NCBI RefSeq assembly: GCF_002105195.1 | Contig: NZ_MUHU01000008.1 | Coordinates: 248,001-312,000, forward strand | From: Derxia lacustris | Lineage (GTDB): Bacteria; Pseudomonadota; Gammaproteobacteria; Burkholderiales; Burkholderiaceae_E | Length of the DNA stretch: 64,000 nt | Direction of reading: 5' to 3' | Shown here: positions 1 through 8,947 of the stretch, in pieces | How positions within the stretch are numbered: position 1 is the first letter of the stretch | How the letters are laid out: every line of letters starts with the position of its first letter | The notes under the pieces: model-generated | Told to the model about the DNA's origin: nothing | Databases searched by the model: none | The model's input: only the letters and a program-made list of their open reading frames with translations | Made by a program: the position numbers and the translations under genes

Positions 1-48
1 CACCTTCTTCCTGTTTGCATGGACGACTTTCTGATGCCGGCCAACCTG

Positions 49-432
49 ATGAACAAGCCCGCCCGACTCCGTCTGCTGCTGATCGGCGCCGCGCTGGCGC
101 TGAGTGTCGGCGCCGCCCATGCTGCCGGCGATGTGAAGCGCGGCAGCGATGTGTTTGCCGAGCAATGCGCCGAGTGCCACAGCGTGAAGGAGGGCAAGAA
201 CAAGAAGGGGCCGTCGCTGTTCGCGAGCCTGGGCCGCAAGTCGGCCGCGCTCGACGGCTTTGCCTATTCGGATGCGATGAAGGCGAGCGGCATCGTCTGG
301 AGCGCCGACAGGCTCGCGGCCTATCTCGAAGACCCGAAGAAGGCCGTGCCCGGCGGCAAGATGAAGTACGACGGCCTGCCGGATGCGCATGCGCGGGAAG
401 ATCTGATCGCGTATCTGGCGACCTTGCGCTGA
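49..432 (+). CDS. c-type cytochrome, periplasmic class I
   Basis: A small soluble electron carrier. Haem attachment motif CAECH lies about 30 residues after a classic signal peptide (basic n-region, hydrophobic core, AHA cleavage site), so the mature protein is periplasmic. A methionine in the motif GGKM near the C-terminus is the likely sixth haem ligand, as in class I cytochromes c. The frame is open back to base 1 and has ATG codons at 19 and 34. I chose 49 because only that start gives a normal signal peptide; the longer forms add an acidic N-terminus. No good ribosome binding site is visible for any start. The redox partner cannot be told from the context, since the upstream side is cut by the window edge. 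Confidence 0.85.
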   Translation: MNKPARLRLLLIGAALALSVGAAHAAGDVKRGSDVFAEQCAECHSVKEGKNKKGPSLFASLGRKSAALDGFAYSDAMKASGIVWSADRLAAYLEDPKKAVPGGKMKYDGLPDAHAREDLIAYLATLR

Positions 433-514
433 GTCTTGCAGCGCGACCGGCACTTGTGGCCGGCCGAGGCGTGCCTTGGGCGGGCGCGGCGCGGTGCCTG
501 CAAGCGCTGCCCGG

Positions 515-1678
515 TCAGGCCCGCTCGGTCTTGCGCCCGAGCATCAACCCCAGCATCGCCAGTGTGAGCGCGCCGCCGACCACCATCAGGCTGGTCGTCG
601 GCGCCATCCGCGATTTTTCGAGCAGCAGATAGCCGCCCACCAGCAGCAGCATCCCGCTGTTCTCGAACAGGTTCTGCACCGCCACCGCGGCACCCGCACC
701 CACGCGCTCGCCGCCGCGTTCCTGCAGCAGCGCATTCAGCGGCACCACGTAGAAGCCGCCGAGCGCGCCGATCACGACCATCGCCGCCGCCGCCGTCCAC
801 AGCGAGCCGAGCAGCGCGCAGCCCGCCACCGCCACGCCCATCGCCACGCCGGCCGGCAGCACCTTGTGCGCCGAATGCACCTTGACCAGCTGCCCCGCGA
901 TCACCGCGCCGATCACGATGCCGATGGCGGTCGCGCCGTTGAGATAGCCGACTGTCTCCGTGCCCTCGATGTGCAGCGCAAACGGCAGCCAGGCGATGAG
1001 CAGAAAGCGCAGCACCGCCGCCGCGCCCCAGAACAGCGCCGTGCCCAGCAGCGACAGCCGCGTGTCGGCGGCGCGGAACAGCGTGACCAGCGACGGCACG
1101 AAGCGCGCCAGCATCGGCCCGGGCCGCAGCGGCTGCGGATTGACCGCCGGCAGCCGGGGCACCAGCAGCGTGCCCAGCAGCGACAGCGCATACACGCCAG
1201 CCAGCCCCGCCGTGAGCGCCGTGTTGTGCGCATCGGCGAGCGCGCCGCCGGCCACCGCGCCGAGCAGGATCGCGGCGATGGTCGACGACTCAAGCCAGCC
1301 GTTGGCCTTGACCAGCCGCGACTCGTCGCAGAGCTGGCCGAGGATTCCGTACTTGGCCGGCGAATACACCGCCGCGCCGGCGCCGATGACGCCGTAGCTG
1401 ATGAAGGGATCGAAGCCCGCGAGCATCGCCAGCGCGCCGATCAGCTTGAGCACGGTGCCGATCAGCAGCACCCGGCCCTTGGGCAGCGCATCGGCCACCG
1501 GCCCGACGAAGGGCGCCAGCAGGATGAAGGCCGCCACGAAGAACTCCTGCAGCAGCGGGAACTGCCACGCCGGCGCGGCCTGCGACTTGAGCAGCGCAAT
1601 GGCCGCGAAAAGGATTGCGTTGTCGGCCAGCGCCGAGAAGAACTGGGTGACGAGGACGGCGGCGAGTCCGGCGTTCAT
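515..1678 (-). CDS. lplT: lysophospholipid transporter LplT (MFS)
   Basis: Inner membrane major facilitator protein of 387 residues, close to the usual LplT length. In known systems LplT flips lysophospholipids, mainly lysophosphatidylethanolamine, from the outer to the inner leaflet for re-acylation by Aas. The product starts MNAGLAAVL and has about twelve hydrophobic segments. Its ATG overlaps the stop codon of the upstream aas gene by four bases (ATGA), so the two are translationally coupled. The lplT-aas pairing is conserved in Proteobacteria and strongly supports the call. The frame stays open far upstream of this start, but that stretch is the aas coding region in another frame. Confidence 0.9.
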   Translation of the reverse strand: MNAGLAAVLVTQFFSALADNAILFAAIALLKSQAAPAWQFPLLQEFFVAAFILLAPFVGPVADALPKGRVLLIGTVLKLIGALAMLAGFDPFISYGVIGAGAAVYSPAKYGILGQLCDESRLVKANGWLESSTIAAILLGAVAGGALADAHNTALTAGLAGVYALSLLGTLLVPRLPAVNPQPLRPGPMLARFVPSLVTLFRAADTRLSLLGTALFWGAAAVLRFLLIAWLPFALHIEGTETVGYLNGATAIGIVIGAVIAGQLVKVHSAHKVLPAGVAMGVAVAGCALLGSLWTAAAAMVVIGALGGFYVVPLNALLQERGGERVGAGAAVAVQNLFENSGMLLLVGGYLLLEKSRMAPTTSLMVVGGALTLAMLGLMLGRKTERA

Positions 1679-3861
1679 GCGTTGGCTTCCGGTACGGGTT
1701 GGGCGGCGGCGCGCGGCGCGGGCGCCTCGGCCAGCTTCTTGAGCGTGACGTAATCGGTCTTGCCCGAGCCGAGCAGCGGAATCGCGTCGACGCGGCGGAT
1801 GTCGCGCGGCACGGCCAGCTCGGGCGCGCCGGCGGCGCGGGCGGCGGCCAGCAGCGCGTCGCGGGTCAGCGCCGCGTCGGTGGTGAACAGCACCAGCGCC
1901 TCGCCCTTGCCGGCGTCGCTGCGGGTGCTGGCGGCATGCAGGCTGGCGGGCGCGCCGGCCGCGATGGCGAGCTTCTCGACTGCTTCGAGCGACACCATCT
2001 CGCCGGCGATCTTGGCAAAGCGCTTGACCCGGCCAAGGATGTGGATGAAGCCGTCGGCGTCGATGTCGACGATGTCGCCGGTGGAGTACCAGCCCGGGCC
2101 GGCGTCGGTTGAGGGCGCTTCGAGCACGCCGGGGTTTTCGTAGCGCAGATAGCCGGCCATCACATTGGGCCCGCGCACGCTGAGCACGCCGCCGCGCGCG
2201 ATGCCGGGCACCGGATCGAGCCGGGTCTCGATGCCGGGCAGCGGCTGGCCGACGGTGCCGCGGCGCGCCGCCATCGGCACGTTGACGCTGATGACGGGCG
2301 CGCACTCGGTGACGCCATAGCCTTCGAGGATGCGCAGGCCGAACTTGTCGGCCCAGGTCTCGCGCACCGCGTCGGAGAGCTTTTCGGCGCCGGCCACCAC
2401 ATAGCGCAGCCGGCCAAAGTCATAGGGATGCGCGAAGCGCGCGTAGTTGCCCAGGAAGGTGCTGGTGCCGAACAGCACCGTGCAGTTGCGGTCGTAGACC
2501 ACCTCCGGAATCACGCGGTAGTGCAGCGGGCTCGGGTAGAGGAAGGCGCGGCTGCCCGACACCAGCGGCAGGATCGCGCCGCAGGTAAAGCCGAAGGAAT
2601 GGAACAGCGGCAGCGCCACCATGAACTTGTCGTGCGGCATGAAGTCGGCCACCGCGCGCACCTGGGCCACGTTGGCGAGGATGGAGCCATGCGTGTGCAC
2701 CACGCCCTTCGGCTTGCCCTCGGAGCCGGAGGTGAACAGCACGACGGCGGGGTCGCCGGGCGCGGCGGGCAGCTGGGCACCGCGCGCGAACGGCAGCCTG
2801 AACAGCACGGCGAGCTTGTCGGCGAGGCCGAAGCTCGCCTTCAGATCCTCGACGTAATGCACCGCGATGCCGTCCAGCCCCTCGACGATCTGGGTCAGCT
2901 TGCCCTTCTCCAGAAAGGCGCGCGACGCATAGATCTGGGTGATGCGCGCCGCGACGCAGGCGGCCTGCAGGCCGTCGCGGCCGGCGGTGTAATTGAGCAT
3001 GCCCGGCACCCGCCGCAGCGCCGTGAGCGCGAGGACCATTGCAAGCGTTGGCGCGGCATTGGGCATGAGCACGCCGACCACTTCGCCGGGCTGCGTGCGC
3101 GGCGCCAACATGCGCTGGATCGCGAGCGTGGTCTTGAGCAGCGAGCCGTAGGTTTCCTCGACGAAGCGCACGTCTTCCACCACGCCAAACCCGCTGCCGA
3201 ACACGTCGCGCGCATCGAGGAAGGCGCCGTAGAGCGTGTTGGGCGGCGTGGTCTTGACGATCATGTCGGTGAGGATGCGGCGCATCGCCTCGCCGGCCTG
3301 ACGGCGCCGTTCGCGCGCCGGGCCGCTGCTGGCCGCCGCGATATGCCGCGCCGGCAGCGTTTGCAGGCTGATCCTGGGGAACAGCCGGCGCGGATAGATG
3401 CCCGCGAGCCGGCTGAAGAAGGTCTTGGCCGGGCCGCTCAGCCGTACCGGCACCACCGCCGCGCCGGTCTTGGCGGCGGCAAAGCCGGCGCCGTCGTACA
3501 CCTTCATCAGCGAGCCGGTCACGGTCAGCCGGCCTTCCGGAAAGATCACCACCGGCGTGCCCGATTCGAGCAGCCGCACCACCTGCTTCATCGCCATCGG
3601 ATTGGCCGGATCGACCGCCAGATAGTCGATGAAGGCGAGCATCCGCTTCATCAGCGGCTGAGCCGCGATCTGGGTGTTGATGACGAAGGTGGCGCGCACC
3701 GGCAGGTTGAGCCCGAGCACCAGCCCGTCGAGAAAGCTCTCGTGGTTGGCGACGATGAGGGTGCGCGGATGGCGGAAGGCGCTTTCCGGCGCGTCGATGC
3801 GCACGCGGAACAGCAGGTTGATGACGAGCTTGAGCAGCGGTTTGAGCAGGGTCGCGAGCAT
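1675..3861 (-). CDS. aas: Aas: 2-acyl-GPE acyltransferase / acyl-ACP synthetase
   Basis: Bifunctional membrane enzyme of 728 residues that re-acylates lysophosphatidylethanolamine using fatty acid it activates on acyl carrier protein. The N-terminal PlsC-type acyltransferase domain (about 1-190) shows the HX4D box at H40-D45 and the FPEG motif at 107-110. The C-terminal AMP-binding domain carries the P-loop-like signature FTSGSEGKPKG at 376-386 and later the conserved GYGVTE and YSTGD motifs. The length agrees with E. coli Aas. It is first in a two-gene operon with lplT, overlapping by four bases. The gene is divergent from the cupin at 4057, with about 195 bases between them that should hold both promoters. 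Confidence 0.92.
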   Translation of the reverse strand: MLATLLKPLLKLVINLLFRVRIDAPESAFRHPRTLIVANHESFLDGLVLGLNLPVRATFVINTQIAAQPLMKRMLAFIDYLAVDPANPMAMKQVVRLLESGTPVVIFPEGRLTVTGSLMKVYDGAGFAAAKTGAAVVPVRLSGPAKTFFSRLAGIYPRRLFPRISLQTLPARHIAAASSGPARERRRQAGEAMRRILTDMIVKTTPPNTLYGAFLDARDVFGSGFGVVEDVRFVEETYGSLLKTTLAIQRMLAPRTQPGEVVGVLMPNAAPTLAMVLALTALRRVPGMLNYTAGRDGLQAACVAARITQIYASRAFLEKGKLTQIVEGLDGIAVHYVEDLKASFGLADKLAVLFRLPFARGAQLPAAPGDPAVVLFTSGSEGKPKGVVHTHGSILANVAQVRAVADFMPHDKFMVALPLFHSFGFTCGAILPLVSGSRAFLYPSPLHYRVIPEVVYDRNCTVLFGTSTFLGNYARFAHPYDFGRLRYVVAGAEKLSDAVRETWADKFGLRILEGYGVTECAPVISVNVPMAARRGTVGQPLPGIETRLDPVPGIARGGVLSVRGPNVMAGYLRYENPGVLEAPSTDAGPGWYSTGDIVDIDADGFIHILGRVKRFAKIAGEMVSLEAVEKLAIAAGAPASLHAASTRSDAGKGEALVLFTTDAALTRDALLAAARAAGAPELAVPRDIRRVDAIPLLGSGKTDYVTLKKLAEAPAPRAAAQPVPEANA

Positions 3862-4056
3862 GGGCGGTAGCGAGGGAGCGCCGGGTTGGCGCGGGGCGCA
3901 GTGTGGCGGGTTTGACGCGCCGGCGCGCGCAGCGGGTCAGCCGTGGCCGGGCCGGGCGTCATGTGGTCATTGCCAATCGGTCGATGGCGCGGCGCGCGGC
4001 GGGGCGCGGCTGCCGTTAGCGTCGCGGCGCCCCTTTCCACCGGAGACGCGATCTTG

Positions 4057-4515
4057 ATGTCCAAACCCATCCGCCGCGCGCGCCTTGCCGCGCTGGCCTG
4101 TCTGCTGATCTCGGCATCCGCCGTCCATGCCGAGCTCGATCCGGCGGCGGTCCGCATCGACCTGCCGGCCTCGGTGCCGTGGAAGGCCGGCCCGAACGGC
4201 GGTTCCGAATCGGCCACGCTGGTCGGCGATCCGACCAAGCCCGGCCTGTATGTGGTGCTGGTCAAGTGGAAGCCGGGCAATACCAGCCGGCCGCATTTCC
4301 ATCCCAACGACCGCTACATCCGGGTGCTGTCGGGCACCTGGTGGATCGGCACCGGCCAGCGCTACGACCCGGCCTCGATGGTGCCGGCGCCGGCGGGCAG
4401 CTTCGTCACGCATGTGGGCGGGCAGGTGCATTACGACGGTGCCAAGGATGAGGAGACGGTGTTGCAGATCGTGGGCATCGGCCCGGCGACCGCGACGGGC
4501 GCCGAGCTGCGCTGA
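4057..4515 (+). CDS. secreted cupin-domain protein
   Basis: Protein of 152 residues with a signal peptide (ending around VHAE) and a single cupin barrel. The first cupin motif is seen as RPHFHPNDRYIRVLSG, giving two histidines and following residues typical of the metal site; the second motif is near FVTHVGGQVHYDG. The start at 4057 is chosen because a GGAG ribosome binding site precedes it at 4042 and because it opens a clean signal peptide. The longer frame from 3943 adds a non-coding-looking, Gly/Arg-rich leader. Substrate is unknown; export suggests a periplasmic role. It ends head-to-head with the DUF2339 gene on the other strand. Confidence 0.8.
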   Translation: MSKPIRRARLAALACLLISASAVHAELDPAAVRIDLPASVPWKAGPNGGSESATLVGDPTKPGLYVVLVKWKPGNTSRPHFHPNDRYIRVLSGTWWIGTGQRYDPASMVPAPAGSFVTHVGGQVHYDGAKDEETVLQIVGIGPATATGAELR

Positions 4516-4548
4516 CGCCGGCCGGCCGGAGGGCGCTCAGCCGGCGTC
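4514..4548. terminator. stem-loop between convergent genes
   Basis: Perfect 9-base arms, GACGCCGGC at 4514-4522 and GCCGGCGTC at 4540-4548, enclose a GC-rich loop. The stem overlaps the stop codons of both converging genes (cupin on plus, DUF2339 on minus), so it could end transcription from both sides. No run of T follows on either strand, so it is not a textbook intrinsic terminator. Confidence 0.4.
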
Positions 4549-7500
4549 GTCCTCGGCCGGCGGCATCGGCGCCACATAGCCGACCGCCAGCATCAGCAGG
4601 CCCACGCCCATGAAGGCGGCGATCCGCTCGCCGCTGCCGGCATTGGCCAGATCGACCAGGAACAGCTTGACCACCGTGAGCCCGAGCAGCGCCGCGCCCG
4701 TGCCCCAGAGCCAGCGCGATGCCGCCCGGCGCGCCGCCACCATCAGCACGAAGGCGAGCGAGGTCCAGAGCAGCGCATAGCCCAGCTGCACCAGCGGCGA
4801 ATGGAACAGCGCCTCGGCATCCCAGGCGATGCCGGCGGCGTGATGCGCGATGCGCAGCCAGGCGGTGTTCACGTCCATGAAGGCGACGAGCGCCAGGATC
4901 GGCGGCAGCACGGCCACGCTGCGCGGCGGCGCGAAATCGTCGCTGCGCAGGCACCGCCACCAGAGCGCGAGCGCCACCACGCCGAGCAGCAGCGCGCCAT
5001 CGACCGGATTGAGCAGCGCAATCCACGGCAGCGGCGGCGTGTCGCCGCGCGCCAGCGGCGCCAGCACGGCATTGCCGAACACGACCGCCAGCGCCACCGG
5101 CCCGGCGCCGATCCACAACCAGGCGCGCGGCTGGGCGGCGACCGGCCAGCGCGCGGCGCCAAAGCGATGCAGCGCGACCAGCGCCAGCAGCAGCGCGGCC
5201 GGCGCCAGGGCATTGAGCACCGCCGCCCAGTCGTGCTGCCAGAGCCGGTCGGCATCGATCCATTGCCAGAGCAGCCGGCCGACCGCGAGCGCGATGAACC
5301 AGACGCTGCCTGCATGCAGCAGCACCGACAGCGGATCGCCGAGGCGGCGCGCGAGCCAGTCGCCGTCCGGCGCTGCGGCGCGCTGGCGGTCGGCGGCGCG
5401 CAGCAGCCAGAAATGCGTCGCCAGCACCGCCGGCCAGATGAGCGGCCCGTGGCCTTGGGTGAGCTGCACGCCGTCGCCGATGTTGAAGATCAGCACGCCG
5501 AACATCGCCGCGAGCAGCGCGCGCGCCGGCAGCCGGGCCACGCGCCAGTCGAGCCGCTGCGCCGCCTTCCAGGCCGCCAGCGCACAGCCGGCATAGGCCA
5601 GCAGCATCAGATGCAGCTGGCTGGCGGGCGCAAAGGCCGGGCGCAGCAGGCTGTCCGGCCCGACGACGCTGCGCGTGATGTCGAGCGCAAACGCCACCAG
5701 CACCCAGCCAAAGCCCGCCAGCCACAGCGGTGTCGGCAGCACGCGCTCGATGGCGATCCATGCGCTTTCGAGTGCGCCGGGATCGGGCGTGTCGAGATCG
5801 GGCGGGCGCGCGTCGTCCTCGGCGGCGGCGCGGCGCAGCCACCAGGCGACGAGGAAGGCCGCCACCGCCAGCAGCGCCGCGCCGAGGAACAGCCGGTTGG
5901 CGAACGGGATTTCCTCCCAGTGCTCGACCGTCACCGAATCGAGAAAGCCGAGCCCGGCCAGCGCCTGCAACGCCAGCCCGGCGCAGCGCGGCAGCAGCCG
6001 ACGCTGGCGCAGCCCGGTCCAGACCAGCCCGGCGCCTTCGAGCGCCCACAGCGCCGAGGTGACGCCCGAGCCAAAGGCCAGCGGGATCGCCAGCGTGAGG
6101 AAGCCGATGCCCAGCGCGAGCAGCGCGTCGGCGAGCAGGCGGAGATCCGGCGCGTCGTTGTCGTCGGTGGCGGTGTGGTCGGCGGTGGCGGCGCGGTCGG
6201 GATGGCCCGCGCGCGCCGCCGTGGCCGTCGCGCGCGTGGCGGCCGGACCGGCGTTGGCGCCCACGCGCCGCGCCAGCAGCAGGTAGAGCAGGCCGAGCGC
6301 GAGCGCCGACCAGGCGAGGCCGTATTCGGTGTCGTCCACCAGCTTCGCCTGGAGCGCGAAGGCCACGAGCGGCGTGCCGAACACGAGCATGCCGTCGAGC
6401 GCGGTCGCGGCCGGCGGCAGGCGCCGCAGCGCCGGCAGCACGCCGGCGGCGGTGAACAGCGCGAAGAACAGCAGCAGGAAGGGCTCGGTGGTGGCGAACA
6501 GTTCGGGCCGGTAGCGCAGCACGCCCCAGACCGTGGCGATGGCGAAGGTGGCGATGAAGGCCATGCGCGACAGCGCGCGCCATTGCCGCCGCGCCGCGAT
6601 GAACATCACCGCGAGGTCGAGCAGCGCGTACCAGCCGAACAGCGCCACATGGCTGCCGTGGCCGGTCGAGGCCAGCACCGGGGCCGCGAAGCCGCCGCCG
6701 AAGGCCAGCACCGCGAGGCTCATCGAGTCCTGGCGCAGCGCCAGCACCGTGGCCAGCGCGCAGATGCCGGCCATCACGGTGAACGCCGTGCCGGGCGCGA
6801 TCAGGTCGTACAGCCGCAGCGCCGCGTAGGCGGTGAGATAGACGATGGCCACGCCCGCGCCCTGGAGCGTCATCGCATAGCCGGGCCGGCGCTCGCGCAG
6901 GCGCCAGCCGGTGGCCAGCAGCGCCATGCCCGCGAAGCCCGCCAGCGCGACCCGCGCGCCGACCGGAAACACCGCGCGCTCGGCCGCCCAGCGCACGAGG
7001 AAGGCGAGGCCGAGGAAGATCAGCAGCGCGCCGACGCGCACGACCGCGTTGCCGCCGAACAGCCAGTCGCGCAGGCGGGCGGCGAGATCGACGGGTTCGG
7101 GCAGCGCGGCGGCGTCGGCTGGCGTCCGCCGGGGGCGTGGCGCGGGCGGCCGGGGCGCGGGCGCGTCGGCGACGGAAGGCGGGGCGACCGGCGGCGGGGT
7201 CACGGGCTGACCGGCGATGGCGGGCGGGGCGACGGGCGGGGGCGCGGTCCCGGCCGGGATCGGCGCAGTGGTCGCGGCAGCGTCGGGCGGCGCGGAGGCA
7301 AGCGCTTGCGCGGCGGCCGGCGCGAAATCGGGATCGAGGTCGAAGTCGGGATCGGGTGCGGCGCGCGGGGGCAGGGCGGACGGCACCCGGGTCGCGGCCT
7401 CCGGCGCGGGGATGTCCGGCCTCGGGATCTCGGGCGCGGCGCTGTCCGGCCGGGGGCTGTCCGGCGCCGACCGCCGCTCCTGCGCGGTGGCGACGGCGGC

Positions 7501-7689
7501 GGCCTCCGCCAGCGCGTCGGCGCGGGCGCGATGCAGCAGCTCTGCCGTCTGCGATTCGATCTCGCCGCGCACGACGGCGCGTAGCGTCAGTCCGGCCAGC
7601 GCGCCCAGTACCGCGCCCGCGACTGCCGACATGAAGCCGTCGGCAATCGCGCCGGCCAGCGCGCCCCAGAAAAGCCCCCAAAGCAGCAT
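4537..7689 (-). CDS. DUF2339 multi-spanning membrane protein
   Basis: Very large integral membrane protein of 1050 residues. A hydrophobic N-terminus is followed by a short Glu/Ala-rich helix, then a Pro/Ala-rich linker (about 70-200) and an uninterrupted series of hydrophobic segments, likely more than 20 transmembrane helices, to the C-terminus. This architecture, and stretches such as VRVGALLIFLGLAFLVRWA after the linker, match the DUF2339 family, whose function is unknown. The opposite strand and the -1 frame carry long open frames that are shadows of the high GC bias. It is transcribed alone, convergent with the cupin gene. Confidence 0.85.
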   Translation of the reverse strand: MLLWGLFWGALAGAIADGFMSAVAGAVLGALAGLTLRAVVRGEIESQTAELLHRARADALAEAAAVATAQERRSAPDSPRPDSAAPEIPRPDIPAPEAATRVPSALPPRAAPDPDFDLDPDFAPAAAQALASAPPDAAATTAPIPAGTAPPPVAPPAIAGQPVTPPPVAPPSVADAPAPRPPAPRPRRTPADAAALPEPVDLAARLRDWLFGGNAVVRVGALLIFLGLAFLVRWAAERAVFPVGARVALAGFAGMALLATGWRLRERRPGYAMTLQGAGVAIVYLTAYAALRLYDLIAPGTAFTVMAGICALATVLALRQDSMSLAVLAFGGGFAAPVLASTGHGSHVALFGWYALLDLAVMFIAARRQWRALSRMAFIATFAIATVWGVLRYRPELFATTEPFLLLFFALFTAAGVLPALRRLPPAATALDGMLVFGTPLVAFALQAKLVDDTEYGLAWSALALGLLYLLLARRVGANAGPAATRATATAARAGHPDRAATADHTATDDNDAPDLRLLADALLALGIGFLTLAIPLAFGSGVTSALWALEGAGLVWTGLRQRRLLPRCAGLALQALAGLGFLDSVTVEHWEEIPFANRLFLGAALLAVAAFLVAWWLRRAAAEDDARPPDLDTPDPGALESAWIAIERVLPTPLWLAGFGWVLVAFALDITRSVVGPDSLLRPAFAPASQLHLMLLAYAGCALAAWKAAQRLDWRVARLPARALLAAMFGVLIFNIGDGVQLTQGHGPLIWPAVLATHFWLLRAADRQRAAAPDGDWLARRLGDPLSVLLHAGSVWFIALAVGRLLWQWIDADRLWQHDWAAVLNALAPAALLLALVALHRFGAARWPVAAQPRAWLWIGAGPVALAVVFGNAVLAPLARGDTPPLPWIALLNPVDGALLLGVVALALWWRCLRSDDFAPPRSVAVLPPILALVAFMDVNTAWLRIAHHAAGIAWDAEALFHSPLVQLGYALLWTSLAFVLMVAARRAASRWLWGTGAALLGLTVVKLFLVDLANAGSGERIAAFMGVGLLMLAVGYVAPMPPAEDDAG

Positions 7690-7788
7690 CCGTCCACTCC
7701 ATCGTGTTCTTGTTGGAGCGGCGATGGTGGCACGTGGCCCGGCGGCGGCGCTCGCGGGCGGACCGACGTCGGGCCGCGCCGGCCCGGG

Positions 7789-8115
7789 TCAGCGCTGGCG
7801 GTCGGCCTGACGGTCGCGCAGATAGCTCATCAGTTCGGCGCGCGTGACCGTGCCGCTGCCGTCGCGGTCGATGGCGCCGAAGTTCTGCGCCACGCGCGGC
7901 ATGGCCTTGGCCTCGGCCTGGGTGAGGCTGCCGTCGTGGTCGGTGTCGGCGGTGTTGAAGCGCTTGTCCAGTTCGGTCAGCAGGCGCTCGGCGCGGTCGG
8001 CGTTGGCGCGCGGCGCGGTGCCGTTGCCGGTGGCCGGCGCGTCGTCGGCGGCATGCGCGGGCAGGGCAAGCAGGAGCGCGACGGCGCAGGCGGTTGCAAG
8101 GGCTTGCAGGTTCAC
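7789..8115 (-). CDS. secreted EF-hand calcium-binding protein
   Basis: Small exported protein of 108 residues. Residues 1-22 form a signal peptide ending ALPAHA. Two canonical 12-residue EF-hand loops are present: D57-E68 (DTDHDGSLTQAE) and D83-E94 (DRDGSGTVTRAE), so it should bind two calcium ions in the periplasm. The start is a GTG that overlaps the stop of the upstream fatty acid hydroxylase gene by four bases (GTGA). No ATG gives the signal peptide in frame, so the GTG call is well supported. The coupling to a membrane hydroxylase suggests a shared envelope-related role, but this is inference. Confidence 0.85.
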   Translation of the reverse strand: MNLQALATACAVALLLALPAHAADDAPATGNGTAPRANADRAERLLTELDKRFNTADTDHDGSLTQAEAKAMPRVAQNFGAIDRDGSGTVTRAELMSYLRDRQADRQR

Positions 8116-8939
8116 GGGAGTTCTCCGGGCGGTTGGCGAAGCAGGTTGATGCGGGTGCGCCAGCCGGCGGCGCGGCGCAGGTCGCGGCCGAGCGCGATCC
8201 ATTCGTGCAGGGCGACGCGCAGCGGATTGCGGCTGCGCAGCGGCGGCAGCAGGCCGAAGTCGCAACGCAGGTCGGCGCGCTCGGGCGTGTAGCTGCCGAA
8301 CAGCCGGTCCCACAGCATCAGCACGCCGCCGAAGTTGCGGTCGAGATAGGGACCGTTGCGCGCGTGGTGCACCCGGTGCGCCGACGGCGTGTTGACGATG
8401 CCCTCCAGCCAGCCCAGACGCGGCACCAGCTCGGTGTGCAGCCAGAACTGGTAGAGCAGGTTCAGCCCGAGCATCCCGAACACGGCGGCCGGCGCGAAGC
8501 CCAGCAGCACCAGCGGCAGGAAGAAGAAGCCGGTGCCGGTCAGCCCGCCGGTCCAGCCCAGGCGGTAGGCGCCGGCGAACGTCAGCCGCTCGGGCGAGTG
8601 GTGCACCGCATGCGTGGCCCAGAACCAGCGCACCCGGTGGCTCGCGCGGTGGTAGCCGTAGTAGCAAAGCTCCTCGCCGAGGAAGAGCAGGCCCAGGCCC
8701 CAGGCGGTGCCGAGCGGCACGGTCCAGAGGCGCCATTGCCAGGCCAGCACGAACAGCCAGCCCCAGACGGCGGCGCCGAGCATGCGGCTGACGGGCTGGC
8801 CGGCGGCGATGGCGAGGGAGCAGGCGGCATCGCGCCAGTCCCAGCCGAGGCCGCGCCGGCGCAGCATGATCGCCTCGGTCAGCCCGAGCGCCGCGAGCAG
8901 CGGCAGCAGCAGCGCCGGGCGCGGGAGACCGTCGAACAT
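8112..8939 (-). CDS. sterol desaturase / fatty acid hydroxylase family protein
   Basis: Integral membrane di-iron enzyme of 275 residues. The three histidine clusters of the family are present: HRASH at 97-101, HAVHH at 110-114 and HRVHH at 188-192, spaced among four or more hydrophobic helices. These proteins hydroxylate or desaturate lipids using O2 and an external electron donor; the actual lipid here cannot be read from the sequence. Translationally coupled with the EF-hand gene downstream. Starts nine bases after the end of the Ser/Gly-rich secreted protein gene, so the three form one operon on the minus strand. Confidence 0.88.
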   Translation of the reverse strand: MFDGLPRPALLLPLLAALGLTEAIMLRRRGLGWDWRDAACSLAIAAGQPVSRMLGAAVWGWLFVLAWQWRLWTVPLGTAWGLGLLFLGEELCYYGYHRASHRVRWFWATHAVHHSPERLTFAGAYRLGWTGGLTGTGFFFLPLVLLGFAPAAVFGMLGLNLLYQFWLHTELVPRLGWLEGIVNTPSAHRVHHARNGPYLDRNFGGVLMLWDRLFGSYTPERADLRCDFGLLPPLRSRNPLRVALHEWIALGRDLRRAAGWRTRINLLRQPPGELP

Positions 8940-8947
8940 CGCGCGCC

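Noticed and set aside
515-2305. A 596-residue fused protein of Aas tail and LplT
   Set aside because: The upstream part is the aas gene read in another frame; the ATGA overlap shows two separate genes.
4801-7584. A 927-residue frame opposite the DUF2339 gene
   Set aside because: Shadow frame rich in Arg, Gln and His with no domain; the minus strand has a coherent membrane protein.
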